A program made the translations under genes and the position numbers. The notes under the pieces were generated by a model. That model was not told where the DNA came from. It did no database searches and worked only from the letters and a program-made list of their open reading frames with translations. From an uncultured Aquimarina sp. (lineage in GTDB: Bacteria > Bacteroidota > Bacteroidia > Flavobacteriales > Flavobacteriaceae), in NCBI RefSeq assembly GCF_947496855.1, contig NZ_CANMED010000006.1, forward strand, positions 62,001 through 126,000: DNA of 64,000 nt. Reading direction: 5' to 3'. This document shows, one piece after another, positions 26,415 through 37,300 of the stretch (position 1 is its first letter; each line of letters begins with the position of its first letter).

Positions 26415-27755
26415 ATGAAAAAGCTAACAGTCATTGCAGTAATGGCAATGGTTATATCTTCATGTACGAAGGATGATTATATTCCAATCATGTCTAATTT
26501 GGATGCAAAGTTATTAAACACATTGAATGAAATATCCAGTGGAGAAGGAGCAACTTTCTTTATACTACCAGAAAGTGATGACTATGCAAATATTCCACAA
26601 GACCCGTTAAATCCAATTACTGCAGAAAAAGTTACTTTAGGTAAATTATTACTACATGAAACGAGTACCGGAGGAAACCCAAAAATGACAGAGATGAAGG
26701 CATCCTATTCTTGTGCTTCGTGTCATCAAGCAGCAGCTGGTTTTGCTGCTGGAATAAGACAAGGCATTGGAGAATGTGGGATAGGTTTTGGGATAAGAGG
26801 AGAGGAAAGAGTGGCAGATACTACAGTTCCTAGAGATTCTATAGATGTACAACCAATCAAATCTCCAACATTATTAAATGTAGCTTATCAAGATGTTATG
26901 CTTTGGAATGGACAGTTCGGAGGAACGGGTACAAATGCAGGAACAGAAGCTAGTTGGACGGAGATCCAAGAAAATTTTTTAGGATTTCAAGGTGTAGAAG
27001 TTCAGGCAATAAAAGGACAAAAAGTACATAGGTTACAAATAGATGATGAGTTTGTGAATACTTTTGGATATAAAGAACTTTTTGATGCTGCATTTCCTGA
27101 TGTAGTAGGGAGTGAAAGGTATACAAAGCGTAACGCAGCTTTGGCGATTGCGGCTTATGAAAGAATTTTATTGGCAAATAAATCACCTTGGCAAGATTGG
27201 TTAAAAGGTAATAATGATGCATTAACTGATATAGAGAAAAAAGGAGCGATTGCATTTTTTGGAAAAGGAAAATGTTATGAATGTCATACAGGTCCAGCAT
27301 TAAATGATAAAGGTTTTTATTCTTTTGGTATGGGTGATTTTGACAATGTAAATGATGCATTGCTTTTATATGATGTAAATATTGATAACGTTAAAAGAGG
27401 AAGAGGTGGCTTTACTAATAATTCGGCGGATAATTTTAAGTTTAAAACTCCAACGCTATATAATTTGGTAGATAATGGTTTCTACGGTCATGGAGGAACT
27501 TTTACTTCGGTAAAAGCGGTAATATCTTATAAAAATCAGGGAACTCCTCAAAATGCTGAGGTTCCTGCAGAAAATCTAGCATTCCAATTTGGAACTATCA
27601 ATCTTACGGAAGAAGAAATAGATAATATGACTTCTTTTATTGAGAATAGCTTAAGGGATCCGGAACTAAACAGATATGTTCCAGAATCAATTATTTCTGG
27701 AAACTGTTTCCCAAATAACGATTATACATCTAGGGTAGATCTGGGATGTGATTAA
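26415..27755 (+). CDS. Di-heme cytochrome c peroxidase family lipoprotein
   Basis: A 446-aa exported protein (signal peptide ending ISSC, Cys17). Heme c sites are C100-A-S-C-H104 and C287-Y-E-C-H291. Compared with the 350-aa peroxidase near the left side it has a much longer segment between the hemes, with an added Gly/Cys-rich stretch (about 108-128, GIGECGIGFGIRGEE) and further conserved-looking motifs (PIKSPTLLNVAYQD, MLWNGQFGGTG). No MbnP gene is adjacent. It likely acts in the periplasm or at the outer membrane in peroxide reduction or in oxidation of an unknown partner. Confidence 0.88.
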   Translation: MKKLTVIAVMAMVISSCTKDDYIPIMSNLDAKLLNTLNEISSGEGATFFILPESDDYANIPQDPLNPITAEKVTLGKLLLHETSTGGNPKMTEMKASYSCASCHQAAAGFAAGIRQGIGECGIGFGIRGEERVADTTVPRDSIDVQPIKSPTLLNVAYQDVMLWNGQFGGTGTNAGTEASWTEIQENFLGFQGVEVQAIKGQKVHRLQIDDEFVNTFGYKELFDAAFPDVVGSERYTKRNAALAIAAYERILLANKSPWQDWLKGNNDALTDIEKKGAIAFFGKGKCYECHTGPALNDKGFYSFGMGDFDNVNDALLLYDVNIDNVKRGRGGFTNNSADNFKFKTPTLYNLVDNGFYGHGGTFTSVKAVISYKNQGTPQNAEVPAENLAFQFGTINLTEEEIDNMTSFIENSLRDPELNRYVPESIISGNCFPNNDYTSRVDLGCD

Positions 27756-28135
27756 TTTAGGGTAGCAATCCACCAGGTATTACCAAAAGGATCTTTAAAA
27801 CCGGCTGCGCGAGCTCCGTAATCTTCTTCCATAGGTTGCATAAGGGATTTAGCGCCCGCATCTATAGCATTATAATAGGTTTGATCGGTATCTTTTACAT
27901 AAACATACATAGATGTATTTTGTGCTGGATATGTCGTAGAAGCTTCTGTTATCATTAGAGTAGTATCTCCGATCATAACTTCAGAATGCTCAATTTTATA
28001 TGCAGGATCTACCTTACGAATCATCTCTTGCGCATTAAATATTTTTCGAATAAAATCGATAAATTCTTCTGCATTTTCAACAACCATATAAGGCATTGCC
28101 TGTTGATGACCAGCTGTAATTTTCATTCGTTGCAT
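27752..28135 (-). CDS. VOC (glyoxalase/PhnB-like) family protein
   Basis: A 127-aa single-module protein of the vicinal oxygen chelate superfamily, PhnB-like: YMVVENAEEFIDFIRKIFNAQEMIR at the start, HSEVMIGDTTLMI in the middle and the typical end DYGARAAGFKDPFGNTWWI. Such proteins are metal-dependent lyases, dioxygenases or binding proteins; the substrate is unknown. The stop codon overlaps that of the convergent peroxidase gene by 4 bp. An internal ATG at 28126 is an alternative start. Confidence 0.9.
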   Translation of the reverse strand: MQRMKITAGHQQAMPYMVVENAEEFIDFIRKIFNAQEMIRKVDPAYKIEHSEVMIGDTTLMITEASTTYPAQNTSMYVYVKDTDQTYYNAIDAGAKSLMQPMEEDYGARAAGFKDPFGNTWWIATLN

Positions 28136-28221
28136 TCTTATTCTTTAAGGTTTTGATATGCAACGATAAAACCATTATAAATATTCTCTAAAATTTCAAA
28201 AAACGATCATAAAAATTCAGT

Positions 28222-29517
28222 TTATGATTGATTCATCAATTCCTCTATCTCTTCTGCTTTAATAGGAATGTTTGCCATTAAATTAAAAGGTTCTCCTTTT
28301 TCTTGTATCACAACATCATCTTCTAATCTAATTCCAAAACCTTCTTCAGGAATGTAAATTCCTGGTTCTACAGTAAATACCATATTAGCCTGCATAGGCT
28401 CCGTTAAAATTCCGTAATCGTGCGTATCTAAACCAATATGGTGAGAGGTCCCGTGCATAAAATACTTTTTGTAAGCAGGCCAATCCGGATCTTCTTTTTG
28501 CACATCTGCTTTATCAATAAGTCCGAGCCCCAATAATTCTGAAGTCATAATTTTACCCACTTCCATATGATAATCAGCCCAGATTGTTCCAGGAACTAAC
28601 ATGCTAGTAGCTTCATTTTTTACTCGTAAAACTGCATCATAAACTGCTCTTTGACGATCCGTAAATTTACCAGACACTGGAATTGTACGACTTAAATCAC
28701 TTGAGTAATTAGCATATTCAGCAGCTATATCCATTAGGATTAATTCTCCATCTTTACACTGTTGGTTATTTTCTATGTAATGTAAAACATTGGCATTGTT
28801 ACCACTTGCGATAATAGGAGTGTATGCAAAACCTTTAGATCTATGATTTATAAATTCGTGTAGTAATTCTGCTTCAATATTATATTCCCACACTCCTGGT
28901 TTTACGAAACCAAGTAATCTTCTAAATCCTTTTTCAGTGATGTTACAAGCGGTTTGCATTAGATCAATTTCTATAGAATCTTTTACAGAACGCAAACGCT
29001 GTAGAATGGGATTACTTTTGGCAACAGAATGAGCAGGATATTTAGCTTTCCACCATTTTGTAAAACGATCTTCTCTAGTTTCAGTTTCTACATTTGCTCT
29101 ATAGTGTTCGTTAGTATTCACATATACTGTATCACACTGTGTCATAATCTCGAAGAATACTTTCTCTAAATCTTGCAACCAATACACTGTTTTTATTCCA
29201 GAAGTTTCAAAGGCTTTTTCTTTGGTTAACTTTTCACCTTCCCAGATAGCAATTAATTCACTCGTTTCTTTTAGGAATAAGATTTCACGATGCTTTTCAT
29301 TGGGAGCATCTGGAAAAAGCACCAAAATACTTTCTTCCTGATCAACACCACTTAGATAAAAAATATCTCTATGCTGCTCAAAAGGGATGGTACTATCGGC
29401 ACTAATAGGATAAATATCATTACTATTAAAAACTGCAATACTATTAGGCTTCATCTTAGCTATAAAGTTCTTTCTGTTCTTTATAAAGAGATTTTTATCT
29501 ATTTGATGATATTTCAT
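28222..29517 (-). CDS. pepP: Xaa-Pro aminopeptidase (M24B family)
   Basis: Removes N-terminal residues preceding proline, in the cytoplasm, using two metal ions. The 431-aa product has an aminopeptidase-P N-terminal domain (about 1-165) and the pita-bread catalytic domain. Metal ligands are visible as Asp263 (LMDIAAEY), Asp274 (SSDLSRTIP), a His in HGTSHHIG (359/360), Glu384 (TVEPGIYIP) and Glu399 (RLEDD). Length and order match PepP. It is a single gene with its own -7 box. Confidence 0.94.
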   Translation of the reverse strand: MKYHQIDKNLFIKNRKNFIAKMKPNSIAVFNSNDIYPISADSTIPFEQHRDIFYLSGVDQEESILVLFPDAPNEKHREILFLKETSELIAIWEGEKLTKEKAFETSGIKTVYWLQDLEKVFFEIMTQCDTVYVNTNEHYRANVETETREDRFTKWWKAKYPAHSVAKSNPILQRLRSVKDSIEIDLMQTACNITEKGFRRLLGFVKPGVWEYNIEAELLHEFINHRSKGFAYTPIIASGNNANVLHYIENNQQCKDGELILMDIAAEYANYSSDLSRTIPVSGKFTDRQRAVYDAVLRVKNEATSMLVPGTIWADYHMEVGKIMTSELLGLGLIDKADVQKEDPDWPAYKKYFMHGTSHHIGLDTHDYGILTEPMQANMVFTVEPGIYIPEEGFGIRLEDDVVIQEKGEPFNLMANIPIKAEEIEELMNQS

Positions 29518-29555
29518 GTGTTCTATCGTATTATTAGATGTGTATTATAGAATTC

Positions 29556-29563
29556 CAAAAATA
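29556..29563 (-). promoter_or_regulatory. -7 box of the aminopeptidase gene
   Basis: TATTTTTG on the minus strand, 38 bp upstream of the ATG, matches TAnnTTTG. Confidence 0.45.
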
Positions 29564-29656
29564 CTAAAGCCAAAAGGATGTATTGTTAAACAATATCTAA
29601 AAATTTTGACACTATTTTAGCATTCTATACTTTCAGCGAACTAAATTTCCATCGTA

Positions 29657-32509
29657 ATGAAAACTTATAGCTTTACTTTTTTACTATTACTCAGTAGTAT
29701 TTCAATTTTTTCTCAAGATTTAGCAACTTCTGCTGATGAAATTCAGAAAGGATTATTACAAAAAAGACAACTCGAAAAATCATCTCTAGTAAAGAATGTT
29801 CCTTTTGAAAATATTGGCCCATCAGTCATGAGTGGCCGTGTAGTAGATGTAGATGTGAATCCTGAAAACACTACAGAGTTTTATGTAGGTTATGCCTCTG
29901 GAGGGTTATGGTATACTACAAATAATGGAACAACTTTCGAACCTGTTCTAGATAGCGCAGAAACTATCAATGTAGGTGATATCGCTGTAGATTGGAAAAA
30001 TGGAACTATTTGGGTTGGTACTGGAGAAAATAATTCATCCAGGTCTTCTTATGCAGGAATTGGTATTCTGAAATCAAGTGACAAGGGAAAAACCTGGAAA
30101 AATGTTGGATTGATTGATTCTCAGCATATCGGAAGAATCATACTAAATCCGTCTAATTCTGATGAGGTGGTTATTGGTGTAACGGGTCATCTATATTCTA
30201 ATAATGAAGAGAGAGGAATATATAAAACTACAGACGGAGGGACTACCTGGAAAAAAACATTGTTTATTAATAGTGAAACAGGAATTATTGATGTTGCTTA
30301 CGCACCAGATAATTTCAATATTATGTATGCTGCAGCTTGGGATAAGGATCGTAAGGCTTGGAATTTTGAAGGTAATGGATCAGGTTCAGGAATTTATAAA
30401 AGTACAGATGCTGGTAGTACCTGGAACAAAATCTCATTAGAAGGAAGTGGTTTCCCAACAGGAAATGGCGTTGGTAGAATTGGGTTAGCGGTTTATGATT
30501 CTAATATAGTGTATGCTGTTCATGATAGCCAATTTAGAAGAGATGAAAGTAAAAAGACAGAAAAAAGTTCTGGGCTCTCTAAGGATGATTTTAAGACTAT
30601 GTCTGTAGATGCTTTTTTAAATTTAGAAGACAAAAAGCTGAATCGTTACTTAAAAACAAATGGATTTCAAGAAAAATATCGTGCAGAAAATGTAAAGCAA
30701 ATGGTTCGTAGTGGTTCTGTGAAGCCAATTGATTTAGCGAAGTATTTAGAAAATGCAAATGCGGCACTTTTTGATACCCCAGTTATTGGAGCAGAAGTAT
30801 ACAGAAGTGATGATGGAGGTAAAAGTTGGAAAAAAACACATAAAGAATACCTAGACGATATCTTTTATAGTTATGGATATTATTTTGCACAAATACAGGT
30901 TAATCCTGCTAATAAAGATCATATTTATATCTCAGGAGTACCGATTTTAAAATCAAAAGATGGAGGAAAAACGTATAAGAGTATTAGTGCAGAAAATGTG
31001 CACGCTGATCATCATTCACTTTGGATAAATCCTAATAACCCAAACCATCTTATTAACGGAAACGATGGTGGTGTTAATATTACGTATGATGATGGAGAAC
31101 ACTGGATCAAAGCAAATCAACCAAGTGTGGGACAGTTTTATGCAATTAATATTGATCACGAGAAACCATATAACGTGTATGGAGGATTGCAGGATAACGG
31201 AGTTTGGGTTGGTTCTGTAAATGCACAAGAAAATGCTTCTTGGCATCAAAGTGGTCATTATCCTTGGAAAAGTATTATGGGAGGTGATGGTATGCAGGTA
31301 CAGATTGATAATCGAGATAGTAATATTGTGTATACTGGATTTCAGTTTGGAAATTATTTTAGATTAGATCGATCAACTGATGAACAAATCTATATTCAGC
31401 CAAAACATGAATTAGGAGAATCACCGTACCGATTTAATTGGCAAACACCTATTTTATTATCACCACACAATCAGGATATTCTGTATTTAGGTGGAAATAA
31501 ATTGATGAGATCGATGAATCAAGGAGATGAGTGGACAGCAATTTCTGATGATCTTACCAATGGAGGTAAAAAAGGAAATGTAGCTTATGGGACATTATCT
31601 TCAATTTCTGAATCTGTATTTCAGTTTGGGCTGATATATACAGGTAGTGATGATGGTTTGGTTTATGTTACTAAAAACGCAGGAGGAAACTGGAATAAAA
31701 TTTCTGATAGTTTTCCAAAAGATTTATGGGTGTCTAGAGTTGTTGCCTCTAAACACAAAAAAGAGCGAGTTTATGTAAGCTTAAATGGATATCGATGGGA
31801 TGACTTTACTGCGTATGTATATATGAGTGATGATTATGGTCAAACTTGGAAAAATATAGGAAGAGAATTACCTACATCTGCAGTTAACGTAATAAAAGAA
31901 GATCCTAAAAATGAAAACGTGTTGTATGTCGGTTCGGATAATGGTGCTTATGTTTCTTTGGATAAAGGAAACACTTGGCAGGTTTTTTCTAAAGGAATAC
32001 CCAATGTAGCTGTTCATGATATAGTTATACAACCAGAAGCTAATGATCTTTTACTAGGAACTCATGGAAGAAGTATTTATAAGACTAATATCGAACCATT
32101 ACAAAATCTTAATTCGGAAATCTTGAATTCTGAATTGTATTTATATCCAATGAGCACGGTAAAAGCGTCACCACGTTGGGGAAGTTCCTGGAGCAAGTGG
32201 TTAGAAGCTTATGAGCCTTCTACTACAGTTAAATATTATGCAAAAAATTCCAAAACAATTACAGTTAAAATCACTACAGAAAGTGAAAAAATACTTCAGG
32301 AATTTTCTTCTGATTCTGATAAAGGGCTTAACTATGTAGCCTATGATCTTACCATTTCTGAAAAAGGAAGAAAAGCATTGTTAAAAGAATTTCCTGATGA
32401 AGATATTACACAAAAGAAAAATGGGAAATATTATCTTCCTGTCGGAAAATACGAAGTCATTATCTCGAATGGAAAACAAACAGAAAAAGCTCTTTTTGAA
32501 GTAAAATAA
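29657..32509 (+). CDS. Exported BNR/VPS10-type propeller protein
   Basis: A 950-aa protein with a signal peptide (about 1-19, ending FSQ). It contains at least nine Asp-box-like motifs of the S-x-D-x-G-x-T-W type, for example SSDKGKTW, TTDGGTTW, STDAGSTW, SDDGGKSW, SDDYGQTW and SLDKGNTW, which indicate one or two large beta-propellers of the sortilin/VPS10 kind. An insertion of about 100 residues (around 290-390), Lys-rich and helical, interrupts the propeller. The C-terminal 120 residues form a separate beta domain. No sorting domain or lipobox is seen. Bacteroidota relatives are often labelled glycosyl hydrolases, which I cannot support from residues. Confidence 0.85.
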   Translation: MKTYSFTFLLLLSSISIFSQDLATSADEIQKGLLQKRQLEKSSLVKNVPFENIGPSVMSGRVVDVDVNPENTTEFYVGYASGGLWYTTNNGTTFEPVLDSAETINVGDIAVDWKNGTIWVGTGENNSSRSSYAGIGILKSSDKGKTWKNVGLIDSQHIGRIILNPSNSDEVVIGVTGHLYSNNEERGIYKTTDGGTTWKKTLFINSETGIIDVAYAPDNFNIMYAAAWDKDRKAWNFEGNGSGSGIYKSTDAGSTWNKISLEGSGFPTGNGVGRIGLAVYDSNIVYAVHDSQFRRDESKKTEKSSGLSKDDFKTMSVDAFLNLEDKKLNRYLKTNGFQEKYRAENVKQMVRSGSVKPIDLAKYLENANAALFDTPVIGAEVYRSDDGGKSWKKTHKEYLDDIFYSYGYYFAQIQVNPANKDHIYISGVPILKSKDGGKTYKSISAENVHADHHSLWINPNNPNHLINGNDGGVNITYDDGEHWIKANQPSVGQFYAINIDHEKPYNVYGGLQDNGVWVGSVNAQENASWHQSGHYPWKSIMGGDGMQVQIDNRDSNIVYTGFQFGNYFRLDRSTDEQIYIQPKHELGESPYRFNWQTPILLSPHNQDILYLGGNKLMRSMNQGDEWTAISDDLTNGGKKGNVAYGTLSSISESVFQFGLIYTGSDDGLVYVTKNAGGNWNKISDSFPKDLWVSRVVASKHKKERVYVSLNGYRWDDFTAYVYMSDDYGQTWKNIGRELPTSAVNVIKEDPKNENVLYVGSDNGAYVSLDKGNTWQVFSKGIPNVAVHDIVIQPEANDLLLGTHGRSIYKTNIEPLQNLNSEILNSELYLYPMSTVKASPRWGSSWSKWLEAYEPSTTVKYYAKNSKTITVKITTESEKILQEFSSDSDKGLNYVAYDLTISEKGRKALLKEFPDEDITQKKNGKYYLPVGKYEVIISNGKQTEKALFEVK

Positions 32510-32611
32510 AACATAAACTTAGATTTATTACGTTTAGGATTTATTACACAATTATATAAAGACAATCAATCTTTTTGCGTTACTTTATATTAAAGTTTAT
32601 TAACCAACGTA

Positions 32612-34303
32612 ATGAAAGTAAACCTGTATAATACGGTAATCTTTTTGGGATGCCTAACACTCGTTGTTATAGCATTACGGAAGCTCTTTGCGTATTGGAA
32701 AAAGAATATAACATATAGGTTTTTTTATGGATTCTTAATTACGACAAGCCTTGTAATTATACAGGTACTACTAATGGATTTTGGGATTCATAAGGAGTAT
32801 CCTTGGATACTTGTTTTCTTTATACCATTTCAATACTTGTCACCAGTATATTTTACCGCATTTATCTGTTATTATCTAAAAAAAGAAGAAATATATAAAA
32901 GGAATCGAAATTATTTGTTTCTTCCTTTTATTTGTTTTTTTGTTTTATATACGATACTTAAGATTAATGTTTTTTTAGATTATGAATGGGTTTCAAAAGA
33001 AATTTTCACCATAATACATACAGAAATAGATGAAAATTCAGCATTAACATTTAATATTATTCTTAGTATTTGGAACCTTTTGATTATTCATAACTATGAA
33101 AAAACCCTTGGTCGATTATCTTTTACTCAAGTAAAGAAAAAAACACAATGGATTAAAACCATTGTTGCCGTATTTATTACCTTCAATATAATTTGGTTAT
33201 TGACAATTGTTCTGTTTTTTATAAGAGAAGACATAAGCGGTCACTTTCCATACTATCCATATTGGATTTTATATCTGGTGTTTTATTTTACATTTTTATA
33301 CTTAGGGTCTAGACATCTTAATGAAGTTTCAGAAAAGAGAGAATCTGAGGAAGAAGCTGTTCAGAAAGCTATACAGAATTTCAGAATGTCAGGATTGAAT
33401 CATATGTTTTCTGAAGAAGAGTTGGAGTTGATCCATTATGACAAACCATCTCAGATTACAGGAATATTGAGCTATTTTTCAACCTCTTTATTTGATAAAA
33501 GCAAGCTTGGGGATGTTTTGTGGGATATTGTAGAGAATTGTATAGCCTATTTACAATTAGAAGATTGTATTATATATATTGTAGATAATTCAAAAAATGT
33601 TCTTGTTCAGAAAGCTGCATTTGGTAATAAAAACCAGGGAGCACGCAATATATTAAGCCCTATAGAAATTGCTATGGGAGAAGGAATTGTAGGACAAGTT
33701 GCTCAATCCGGAGAATACGAATGTGTATATAACGTTACTTATGATGAGCGCTACGTAGTCGATGATATTAGTCGAAAATCTGAATTAGCAGTTCCAATTA
33801 TAATCAATGATAATGTAATAGGAGTTTTAGATTCTGAAAATTCTCAAGAAGGTTTTTTTAATGAACATCATATCCTGTTATTCCAACTTATTGCCAAACT
33901 CACAGCTAAAAAACTTGCGCAGATTAATATAAAGAATACTACTAATATCACCAATGACAATTTGTATTTTAAAGAACTTCATTTTTTAATGAAAGAGGCT
34001 AAGATTTATAGAGACTCGAATTTAGGACTTGATAGTATTTCTAAAATGTTGAAGATAAGTAGTAATTATTTATCACAGATGGTAAATAAATTAAGTGGAT
34101 CTAATTTTTCGGATTATGTAAATAGTTTTCGTATCGATGATGCTAAGTCTAAACTAAAGGATCCAAAATTTATAAATTACACAATATTAGATATAGCTTT
34201 AGAATCAGGTTTTAATTCTAAATCTACGTTTTATAGTGCTTTTAAAAAACATACAGGTATGTCACCCAAAGAATATAAGGAATCAGAATTGGAGATTAAA
34301 TAA
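32612..34303 (+). CDS. Membrane-bound GAF-AraC transcriptional regulator
   Basis: A 563-aa protein. About seven hydrophobic segments occupy residues 1-235, then a GAF domain (about 290-430; VLWDIVENCIAYLQLEDC, GEGIVGQVAQSGEY, SELAVPIIINDNVIGVLDSE) and a C-terminal AraC-type helix-turn-helix (about 460-560; LDSISKMLKISSNYLSQMVN and FNSKSTFYSAFKKHTGMSPKEY). A membrane-tethered DNA-binding protein is expected, with the signal read by the GAF or membrane part. It is a close paralogue of the gene at 38481, and the two flank a hybrid two-component regulator on the same strand. Confidence 0.88.
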   Translation: MKVNLYNTVIFLGCLTLVVIALRKLFAYWKKNITYRFFYGFLITTSLVIIQVLLMDFGIHKEYPWILVFFIPFQYLSPVYFTAFICYYLKKEEIYKRNRNYLFLPFICFFVLYTILKINVFLDYEWVSKEIFTIIHTEIDENSALTFNIILSIWNLLIIHNYEKTLGRLSFTQVKKKTQWIKTIVAVFITFNIIWLLTIVLFFIREDISGHFPYYPYWILYLVFYFTFLYLGSRHLNEVSEKRESEEEAVQKAIQNFRMSGLNHMFSEEELELIHYDKPSQITGILSYFSTSLFDKSKLGDVLWDIVENCIAYLQLEDCIIYIVDNSKNVLVQKAAFGNKNQGARNILSPIEIAMGEGIVGQVAQSGEYECVYNVTYDERYVVDDISRKSELAVPIIINDNVIGVLDSENSQEGFFNEHHILLFQLIAKLTAKKLAQINIKNTTNITNDNLYFKELHFLMKEAKIYRDSNLGLDSISKMLKISSNYLSQMVNKLSGSNFSDYVNSFRIDDAKSKLKDPKFINYTILDIALESGFNSKSTFYSAFKKHTGMSPKEYKESELEIK

Positions 34304-34396
34304 TGCAGAATACGATATTGTAAAAAAAGTTGTTCTTTTACAGTAAGGGATCAATAATGTATTCCTTATTAAATTGCATAAGATTTATAATAACCA

Positions 34397-37300
34397 ATGA
34401 AGTGCATTCATAAGTTAATAGTATTTGGCGCATGCTTTCTATTATCTTGTTTCGATATCTCTGGACAAGTAGGGGCTACCTATAATGTCAAATCATATAA
34501 TGTTTTTAATGGGTTATCTAATAATTGGGTTTCTGATATATTTCAGGATGAAGATGGTTTTATGTGGTTTGCTACGCAATACGGTCTAAATCGTTTCGAT
34601 GGACAATCTTATAAAAAATATACATATACATCAAAAAATCCCAAAAGCCTAACAGGTAATTGGGTAAGATCAATTCTTCAGCTAAGTGACGGTAAACTAT
34701 ATATAGGTACTCTAGGAGGAGGAATCGATATCTTAGATCCACATAGTGGGCTATTCGAAAACCTTGAGAAATTGGACGACGAAAAAGATATATTGATGGT
34801 CAATAATTTGACCAAATACGGGAAAGAAAATCTTTGGATATCTTCTACAAGTGGTGCTTATAAGTATAGCCCTAAAAATCAAACATTAAAACGAGTTTAT
34901 AATGAAAGATCATCAAATATTTCAGTTCTTAATGACGGAAGGTCACTAATAGCTAGTAAAGAAGGGTTATTTGAGGTAAAGGATACTATTACCAAAAAAT
35001 TAAACCTGTTTAAAGGAAGAAGCATTTCAAATATTCTCAGATTATCTAATAATAAGACATTAGTATATATTGCCAATGAGTTATATAGTATAGAGAAAAG
35101 AAATGATCAATGGGTAAAAGAGAAGTTAGATTTTGATAGCTCATACATAAGTAACCCATCCGATAAGTCATTTCTTTTTCAGGATAATCGAGATTGGATT
35201 TGGTTAGCTGCCGGGAAAAAAATATGGAAATTTTCTCCAGATTTTAAAACACAAATAGTATTAGATGCACAGGACTTATTGGGATATGATTTTTCAAAAC
35301 GTGTAAGGTTACTTTGTATTTTTCAGGATAGAGATAATGACTTTTGGATAGGAACCAATGCAGGTGCTTTTCAACTTATAGAGAACAAATCTTTTAGACA
35401 TCCAATTCTGGGGGCAGTTGGAAACGCTAGAGAAATTGTAGAGTGTCAGGGTAAAATGTGGGTTACCTTACCTGATGGATTGTATAATTGGGATAAAAGT
35501 AACAGAGCGCCATTAAAAAAAGTTTCTGATTATAGAATGACATCATTAGCTTGTGCGTCTAACGGTGTTGTTTACGGACTGTTTAAAAATGAATCTGTTG
35601 GAATTTTAAAAATAAACGCTGAAAATGAGAGCATAGTTGAGCAATTTTTTGAACCTAAGAACATGCCAAGTAACCCTTGGAGGATCATTGAAGATGCAAA
35701 TAAGCGCTTATGGATTACACAATGGGATCATATGATGGTTTATGACACAACCGATGGAAGCTATTTTAGGTTTAAAGTAACCAATAACAATGTAGCTATC
35801 GTCGATATGTTTTTGGATAAGGACGATACCATGTGGTTGGCTACTATAAGTGGAGGGTTACTTAAGTTTTCTAATGCTAGTCAGATAACAAAATCTTCTG
35901 ACCATAATTTTAAACGTTTTTTACATGATGAAAATGATCCTAATAGTATTAGTTCTAATTTGGTTATGTCTTTACACCAAACAAATGATGGAAAATTATG
36001 GATAGGAACTGATGGTGGCTTAAATCGTATGGATATCGAAGAAGAAAAGTTTACTCGATATATGAGAGATGAACAGATGCCAGATGATAAAATACTAAAT
36101 ATCACTAATGATAAGAATGGGATATTATGGTTCGGTACCATAAGTCACGGTATTACTTCATTTGATCCTGCAAATAATGAATTCAACACGTATACGGTCG
36201 AGGACGGATTGTACGATAATTCTATGTTATTGAGTTCTATTTATCGAGCAGAAGATGGATATATCTGGATGGGGAGTGAAAGAGGTGTGAATTATTTTTA
36301 TCCAGAAGAAGTAAGTGTTACCCCAAACTATAAACCTAATTTAATTTGGTCCTCTTATGTAAAGCATCGCAAAGACACGAGTATTACAAGACATTTTCCT
36401 AATAAATTAAATGATGTAATTAAGGTAAGTCCTGAAGATCAGAATGTCAGTTTTCAGTTCCTAGCTTTAACTTTTAAAGAACCCGAAAATGTGAGATATC
36501 AGTTTTGGTTACAAGGGTTTCATAATGATTGGCTGCCCATACAGGAAAAAGGATTAATTACATTGTCATATTTACCCAAAGGGAAATACAAATTACACGT
36601 TAGAGCATCTAGTTCAGAAAATAAATGGGAAGTACTGCATGAACCAATATCAGTTATAGTATTACCTCCATGGTATAAAACCAATGTAGCGTATTTGGCA
36701 TATAGCTTATTTCTAATGTTTTTAATTTATTCTTTTTATAAAATCCAATTAAGAAGAAAAATAGCAGAAACCGAAAAAGAACATGTTTTTAGTTTAGCAG
36801 AAGTTAAAACACGATGGTTTAATCAGATCGCTCATGAGTTTAGAACTCCACTTACTGTTATTTTAGGAGCTGTAGATCAGATGAAAAATAGATCTGTTAA
36901 GGAAGATGATATGAGCAAAGAGGATAAGCATTTACATCAGATCCAAAATCAGGCCAACCATTTATCAAATCAGGTACATCAAATTTTAGAAATTGCACAA
37001 ATGCAAGAAGATCAATTGGAAGTCAATGAACAGATTAGTGATTTTGTGTCTTTTCAGAAGTATCTCCTTTATTCTTTCAAGTCACTTGCTAAACAAAAAG
37101 AAATCACACTTGCTTTTTCCAGTTCTCTAGAAGAATTACCAATATATTATGATGAGGACAAATGGAGAAAAATTACGACTAATTTAGTTTCAAATGCTAT
37201 AAAGTACAATACAGTTGGAGGAAAAGTTTCTTTACAAATGCAATATGTAGCGCATAAAGAAAATTCTATTGTAAAGGTTATCGTAGAGGATTCTGGTATT

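Noticed and set aside
26950..27360. Long antisense frame opposite the second peroxidase gene
   Set aside because: It is a compositional shadow: low-complexity His/Leu-rich translation with no signal peptide or domain, opposite a gene with intact heme motifs.
29657..32509. Calling the BNR/VPS10 protein a sialidase or glycosyl hydrolase
   Set aside because: Asp-box motifs alone only show a propeller; the Arg triad and other catalytic residues were not seen.
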